Shown here piece by piece: positions 59,807 through 64,000 of a stretch of 64,000 nucleotides of DNA. The stretch is from positions 46,147 through 110,146 of the forward strand of contig NZ_PGLR01000018.1 of NCBI RefSeq assembly GCF_002803095.1, read 5' to 3'. Within the stretch, counting starts at the first letter, position 1; each line of letters opens with the position of its first letter. This stretch comes from Pseudomonas sp. ZH-FAD (GTDB lineage Bacteria > Pseudomonadota > Gammaproteobacteria > Pseudomonadales > Pseudomonadaceae). Made by a program: the position numbers and the translations under genes. The notes beneath the pieces were generated by a model, which did not search any database, was not told the DNA's origin, and saw nothing but the letters and a program-made list of their open reading frames with translations.

Positions 59807-60767
59807 CCAGTCCTGGCAACGCGTCGACTGCAAGAATTGGAGTTGACCGACTGAGCTGCCCTGGAAAGATCCCGCTGCTCTCCACGTAACGCAGCGCCGA
59901 CTTGGCATCGCGCCAGCCGACATAGTCCATCAGGGCCTTCTGGTCCCAACCACTGCGCGTCGCCCAGGTCGCAAAGCCACGACGCAGGGAATGACTGCTG
60001 TACAACTCGGCTGGCAACCCCGCTTCTTTCAGCACCGTGCGCAGCAGCGGAATCACACTGTGCGGGTGCAGCCCCTGCTCGCAGAGATGACCCCAGCGGT
60101 CGATGCCGCGAAACACGGGCCCGCGAGCGATGCCGGCGACACTGATCCAGTCGCTGTAGGCCTGCACCGGACACAGCCGCGCCAGGGCCGGCGCCGGGTA
60201 GGTCTGGCCCTGGTTGTCGCGGTCGCCCTTGCTCCAGGGCAGAAACAGCTGCATGCCCTCCCCTGGTCGCACCTGGATGTGCTCGACCTGCAGGCGGCAC
60301 AGTTCGTCGCTGCGGAAGGCGCGCCAGAAACCAACCAATAGCATCGCACGATCCCTCCAGCAGCGCAGCAGCTTCGGCAGGTCACCCTCCGCCCGCGCCG
60401 CCGCCCCGGTGCACTCCAGCCAGGCCACGCAGTGCTCCAGCTCGCGCAACTGCAGCGGCTCGGCCTGCCGCTCCGGTTTCGGGTGCAGGGTGCGGATGCC
60501 CTTCAGCACCTGGCGCACCAACGGGGTCTTGGTCGGGTCAGGAAAGCCTTGGCTGACATGCCATTGGGCCAAAGCTGCTAAGCGCAGCTTCAGCGTGCTG
60601 CTGGCCAAGGTGCCGGCATGATCGACCAGGTAGCGCACGACGGCATCGCTAGTGGCCGGCAGGAAACCACCCCAGCTCACCTCGAAGTGCTCAATCGCCT
60701 GCCGATAGCTGCGCCGGGTGTTGGCGCGGGTGCCCGCCTGCAGGTAGCGCTCGACGTCGTGATTCAC
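59778..60767 (-). CDS. Tyrosine-type site-specific recombinase
   Basis: 329 residues from a GTG at 60767 preceded by AGGAGG; a TTG at 60815 is open but lacks such a site. The SAM-like core-binding domain (TRANTRRSYRQAIEHFEVSW) is followed by the catalytic domain with Arg in FWRAFRSDEL, HSLRRGFATW (His-x-x-Arg), YVGWRDAKSALRY with Trp and the nucleophilic Tyr. All residues for activity are present. It is divergent from the KfrA/phosphatase fusion gene, with a palindrome between. No tRNA gene was recognised beside it. Confidence 0.9.
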   Translation of the reverse strand: MNHDVERYLQAGTRANTRRSYRQAIEHFEVSWGGFLPATSDAVVRYLVDHAGTLASSTLKLRLAALAQWHVSQGFPDPTKTPLVRQVLKGIRTLHPKPERQAEPLQLRELEHCVAWLECTGAAARAEGDLPKLLRCWRDRAMLLVGFWRAFRSDELCRLQVEHIQVRPGEGMQLFLPWSKGDRDNQGQTYPAPALARLCPVQAYSDWISVAGIARGPVFRGIDRWGHLCEQGLHPHSVIPLLRTVLKEAGLPAELYSSHSLRRGFATWATRSGWDQKALMDYVGWRDAKSALRYVESSGIFPGQLSRSTPILAVDALPGLASPDAGSGN

Positions 60768-60905
60768 CGCCCCTCCTCGCCTTGGCGTACTGCCATTTGC
60801 CCACGATCGGGTCAAAAAGCAGCCTCACTTTGGATAATTCGTGATTATCCAATCTTAATCTAGACACGATCTGGCGAGAAGAATGCAGCACAGATAGAAT
60901 GTAAA

Positions 60906-60918
60906 TACATAGTATGTA
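60906..60918. promoter_or_regulatory. Palindrome TACATAGTATGTA in the recombinase/KfrA-fusion gap
   Basis: A perfect 13-bp palindrome lies 29 bp upstream of the fusion gene start, overlapping where its promoter should be. Plausible operator for the fusion protein's own DNA-binding domain. Confidence 0.55.
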
Positions 60919-60946
60919 GAACAGTACGAAATCGTAGGAGACTGGC

Positions 60947-62824
60947 ATGGCGCGTGGTGGTATCAACAAGGCGGTGGTGCAAAAAGCCCGTACCGCCCTC
61001 CTCGCCCGTGGCGAGCACCCGAGCATCGATGCGGTGCGTATCGAACTGGGCAATACCGGTTCGAAGACCACCATTCACCGTTATCTGAAGGAACTGGAGG
61101 CTGCTGATCAGGGGCGCAGCGCTGCCCCCATACCATTCAGTGGTCAGTTGGCCAATTTGGTCGCGCAGCTGGCAGAGCGGCTGCAGGAAGAAGCACAGGC
61201 GGCGGTAACCGCAGAGCGCGAACAGTTGGCCAGCGAGCGTCGAGGCTACCAAGATCGCCTCAGCCAAGCAGAGGAGCGTTGCCACCAGTCCGAAGCCCAA
61301 TGCGCAGGCCTCACCGAGCAGTTGCAGGTTGCGCAGCAGGCACTTCAGCAGGAGCGACAGGTCCGCCAGCAGGCCGAGGTCGAGAACGCTCGCTTTCTCC
61401 AGGCCAACCGCGACCTGGAAACACGACTACAGGATCGTGACGGACAAATTCGTTCGCTGGAGGAGAAGCATCAGCATGCGCGCGACGCTTTGGAGCACTA
61501 CCGTCAAGCCGCTAAAGAGCAGCGTGAGCAAGACCAGCGCCGTCACGAGACGCAGGTGCAGCAGCTGCAAATGGAACTGCGGCAGCTGCAACAAACGCTG
61601 ATGATCAAGCAGGACGAACTAACCCAGCTGAACCGCGACAACGCCCGCCTGCTGGCGGAAGCTCGTCAGCAACAGAAAGACCTGCACTCGTTGCAGCGGC
61701 AACTGGAGCAGCGCCAACAGACCCTGGCCAGTGAGATGCAGACGCGCACACAGGTCGAGCAGGAGAACGGTGCTTTGCGGGAGCGCTGCGATACGCTGCA
61801 AGGTGAAGTAGCTCGCCTGAGGGAAGCCAAGGACGCTCACGACCAGCAGGTACAGAACCTCCAAGAACGCCTGGTCGAAGCCCTCACGCAGCTGAAGATC
61901 TTAGGTCATCCTCCAGAGGATGCTGCCCCCCCCAATGAGCTAACTCGGCTCTGTATAGAGGTGCTGATGACACGCCAACTCAACCTTCCCGCCCTGCTCA
62001 GCCAGGCTATGAGCCAGGTACTTCTGGCGGGGCACCTCTTGGTCGAAGAATGGCTCCGCCCTGACGGTCCGCGCGGTCAGGATGACAAGGCTGCTGTAGA
62101 CATGGAGATTGAGCAGCGCCTGCGCAAGGCACTCCTGGATCTGCTGGATTGCGACTACTGGGGCGAAGAAACCGGGCATACCCTCACTGGACACCGGTGG
62201 TGCTGGGTGGTCGATCCCAACGACGGGACCAGCGATTTCCTGAAAGGCCGGAAAGGCTCGGCAATCTCGGTGGGCCTGTTGCGCGATGCACTTCCAGTGC
62301 TCGGTATCGTATATGCGCCAGTCACCGAGGACCGTGGCGCCGATTGCATCGCCTGGACTGAAGGGATGGGGTACCTCTTGCGGAACGGCGATCCCGTCTC
62401 GGTCGATTTGCGTCAGCAACGCCTGGACACGCAGACAACCGTCATGGTCAGTGCTGCTGCAGCGACCAAGCCGCAGCTGAATGCCGAACTCTGCGCACCC
62501 GCTCGATTTCATGGCATGCCAAGCATCGCATATCGCCTAGCACGGGTCGCTGCCGGGGATGCGGTATGCGCGGTGTCGTTGTACCCGGTGTCAGCCCATG
62601 ATGTGGCGGCCGGCCACGCGCTATTGCGGGCCAGTGGGGGCGTGCTGTTGGACGAGTATGGGCAACCAATCAGTTACCGAACCGAAACCGCTATGGCCAT
62701 GGTGTCGAAGCGCTGCTTTGGCGGGGCGGAGCAGGCCTGCCGGGACCTTAGCGTTCGCAATTGGGAGCGCGTACTGGGTGCGTCAGAAAGTCTGGCAGAA
62801 GGGAGCAATCTGAGCCCCCCATAA
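60947..62824 (+). CDS. KfrA-type DNA-binding / long coiled-coil / inositol-monophosphatase fusion protein
   Basis: 625 residues in one frame with GTAGGAGAC before the ATG. Residues 1-55 (INKAVVQKARTALLARGEHP, GSKTTIHRYLKELEA) match the KfrA N-terminal DNA-binding domain. Residues about 70-325 are a Gln/Glu/Arg-rich coiled coil. From about 335 the protein is an inositol-monophosphatase-family enzyme: WGEETG (Glu407/Glu408), the motif VVDPNDGTSDF (Asp423, Asp426) and AHDVAAGHALLRASGG (Asp552) supply all expected metal ligands. KfrA proteins coat and organise plasmid DNA; a joined phosphatase is not known to me. The phosphatase has about the normal length, so the fusion is not an artefact of truncation. 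Substrate and purpose are unknown. Confidence 0.82.
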   Translation: MARGGINKAVVQKARTALLARGEHPSIDAVRIELGNTGSKTTIHRYLKELEAADQGRSAAPIPFSGQLANLVAQLAERLQEEAQAAVTAEREQLASERRGYQDRLSQAEERCHQSEAQCAGLTEQLQVAQQALQQERQVRQQAEVENARFLQANRDLETRLQDRDGQIRSLEEKHQHARDALEHYRQAAKEQREQDQRRHETQVQQLQMELRQLQQTLMIKQDELTQLNRDNARLLAEARQQQKDLHSLQRQLEQRQQTLASEMQTRTQVEQENGALRERCDTLQGEVARLREAKDAHDQQVQNLQERLVEALTQLKILGHPPEDAAPPNELTRLCIEVLMTRQLNLPALLSQAMSQVLLAGHLLVEEWLRPDGPRGQDDKAAVDMEIEQRLRKALLDLLDCDYWGEETGHTLTGHRWCWVVDPNDGTSDFLKGRKGSAISVGLLRDALPVLGIVYAPVTEDRGADCIAWTEGMGYLLRNGDPVSVDLRQQRLDTQTTVMVSAAAATKPQLNAELCAPARFHGMPSIAYRLARVAAGDAVCAVSLYPVSAHDVAAGHALLRASGGVLLDEYGQPISYRTETAMAMVSKRCFGGAEQACRDLSVRNWERVLGASESLAEGSNLSPP

Positions 62825-63477
62825 ACAACAACCCCCTCTGCTGCGCGGTTCGGGGTGAATATCGTCCGAGGCGTGGGAGTTATGGTCTTGGACTTAGGGT
62901 ATTGGACGGTAGCTGCACCGCCAATCCGCACGCATGTCACATACGCATACGTCGCGGCAAACGAGGGCGGGTATGCTAACGGTAATGTGCTCATCCTCCT
63001 GCTTTGGAAATTATGAATTTCCGCATAATTACGCATAATTCATGCAGGTCAAAATAATCAGCCAATATCTAGTTGCTGTACGATATTTTATTGCGCGATC
63101 CTTGATCGTAGTGACATTAATTCCGAGAAGGGAACTGCACCAAGAAGGAGTGTAGGTACCACTCAGGCGAGGCGTGGGACCAACATGGGCCGGCATTCGC
63201 CTTCGCGTGGCGCGACGCAGAGTCTTAGCGCGTGCCCGCTCTGCCCTCCGCCATCCGATGTTTCTTCGAATCCCAACCCTATGCACTTAGCCCCAGATCG
63301 CCCATGAAAAGCCGTCGTCACCTCCGAGACTTGTTGACCAGCTCTACTGGTGCTCAATTACCTGCTGTTTTTCGGGTGACTCTGGCCTCCGGGATCTGAT
63401 CCCACCTCCCCCTCCACCCCCGCCGCTACTACTCGAATCATCTGGGCGGCCTGACGCGGTAAGCCGCGGCATGCGAA
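62565..63477. repeat. 0.9-kb imperfect direct repeat, copy 2
   Basis: Matches 7978-8894 in the same orientation. It starts inside the phosphatase domain of the fusion gene and continues about 650 bp beyond its stop, where no gene is supported except the small minus-strand frame. The AT-rich GCATAATTAC/GCATAATTCA tandem site is conserved here at about 63023-63042. Confidence 0.85.
63344..63472 (-). CDS. Possible 42-residue Ser/Gly-rich ORF (copy 2)
   Basis: MPRLTASGRPDDSSSSG..., an eight-glycine run and ...EKQQVIEHQ. Same length and frame as the copy at 8761-8889, with about seven residue changes. No ribosome-binding site or known family; could equally be a conserved non-coding segment. Confidence 0.25.
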   Translation of the reverse strand: MPRLTASGRPDDSSSSGGGGGGGGIRSRRPESPEKQQVIEHQ

Positions 63478-63479
63478 CG

Positions 63480-63590
63480 CGCCTGGGCGAAGCCTGGTGC
63501 TCCCAGAACCAGCAGGTACAGAGCCCCCAGGAACGATTGGTTGAGACCCTCACGCAACTGAAACTTCTTGGTCGCTCTCGTATGGATGCC
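63480..63590 (+). repeat. Third-copy fragment of the fusion gene's coiled-coil end
   Basis: This 110-bp segment resembles 61814-61924 and encodes NQQVQSPQERLVETLTQLKL, against DQQVQNLQERLVEALTQLKI in the fusion protein. It follows directly on repeat copy 2, as if a 1.67-kb unit (61814-63479) had been tandemly duplicated and the next unit then lost. Confidence 0.75.
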
Positions 63591-64000
63591 AATAAAGCAA
63601 ATCAGACAGTACCCGGAGCAGGTGGGGCGGATTACTATGTAGTGGTAAAAACACCACATCCCTTATCGCCATCGATCGACAGCACTCGTTCCCAGCACAA
63701 CTCACTGGGAAAAGTTTAAAGCGCAGCGTCGTCAAGAGACTGTATGTTCCACTCCAATACTTCCTTGGTCTGGCGCGGTAAGAACCGTTCAACTCAGGAC
63801 TGCCACCGCCCTGCTGTTCTTGAGGCCTTCAATAAACTCCCCCAAACACACCTTCAAGCCCTCTGGCAACCCATTGAGAAACTCGGCGGTTGCAGAAGCT
63901 GAGTGCAACACGGTTACTGGATTGAAGCAGGTGCATCATGCTGCAACGCCACTACTTCTGTCATGACCTCAATCGGGCATTTCCAATTGAAGCGCTTGCG
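63591..64000. other. Right end of window, little identifiable
   Basis: A 52-codon frame at 63744-63902 (+) begins MFHSNTSLVWRGKNRSTQDC and ends EKLGGCRS; it has no recognised family or clear ribosome-binding site. Nothing else is supported. Confidence 0.3.

Overview
The window reads as Pseudomonas (gamma-proteobacterial) DNA: GC-rich coding sequence, Pseudomonas-style catabolic operons (mhp/bph-type genes, an OprD porin, the DUF1302/DUF1329 pair), A-rich leaders of the Crc/Hfq type, and a sigma-54 promoter with upstream activator sites. The many insertion sequences, truncated genes, a tyrosine recombinase, a KfrA-like protein and a Gabija-like defence pair point to an accessory region (genomic island or large plasmid), not core chromosome. 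All identifications come from reading the sequence; no database search was possible.

Layout. 1-6.1 kb: 5' part of uvrB, a frameshifted DUF488 gene, then on the minus strand a glutathione-dependent formaldehyde module (frmR, frmA, VOC protein, S-formylglutathione hydrolase) with a type II NADH dehydrogenase; a near-ideal FrmR operator precedes frmR. 6.3-10.2 kb: a scar zone with an IS3 orfA fragment interrupted by a dead IS110/IS1111-type transposase, a 0.9-kb repeat carrying the tail of an inositol-monophosphatase gene, and a headless LysR regulator. 10.3-19.6 kb: a complete Nit1C cluster (sigma-54 regulator nitA divergent from nitBCDEFGH, linked in the literature to cyanide assimilation), extended by a Pnap_2097/LnmK-like gene and a methylmalonyl-CoA mutase gene that is cut off where a KAP-NTPase fragment is joined. 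19.6-21.5 kb is chimeric debris.

21.6-53.4 kb holds two interleaved aromatic meta-cleavage systems. One is a minus-strand operon mhpABCDFE-mhpT-amidohydrolase-oprD (37.1 to 27.0 kb) with a divergent mhpR-like IclR gene. The other is dispersed but tied together by a repeated TetR-type operator (TGAACA-N4-TGTTCA): tetR1-extradiol dioxygenase-FAH hydrolase-CoA ligase; two 6-methylsalicylate-decarboxylase-like amidohydrolases; tetR2; DUF1302/DUF1329; and hydrolase-extradiol dioxygenase-flavin hydroxylase-mhpD-mhpF-mhpE-SDR. Read together, the second system would suit a 6-alkylsalicylate or 3-alkylphenol: uptake, decarboxylation, ortho-hydroxylation, meta-cleavage, C-C hydrolysis to a carboxylic acid plus hydroxypentadienoate, CoA activation of the acid, and conversion of the dienoate to pyruvate and acetyl-CoA. 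The substrate is inference.

53.5-64 kb: an intact IS1182-family element with a GGCC target duplication, a Gabija-like gajA/gajB pair, a tyrosine recombinase, and a divergent gene fusing a KfrA-type DNA-binding domain and long coiled coil to an inositol-monophosphatase domain that keeps its metal ligands. The end of that fusion gene and its downstream 650 bp are the second copy of the 0.9-kb repeat seen at 8 kb, in the same orientation, so the two copies bracket about 54.6 kb carrying nearly all the accessory functions. This fusion gene and the flanking repeats, with the putative alkylphenol/alkylsalicylate regulon, are the least conventional things in the window.
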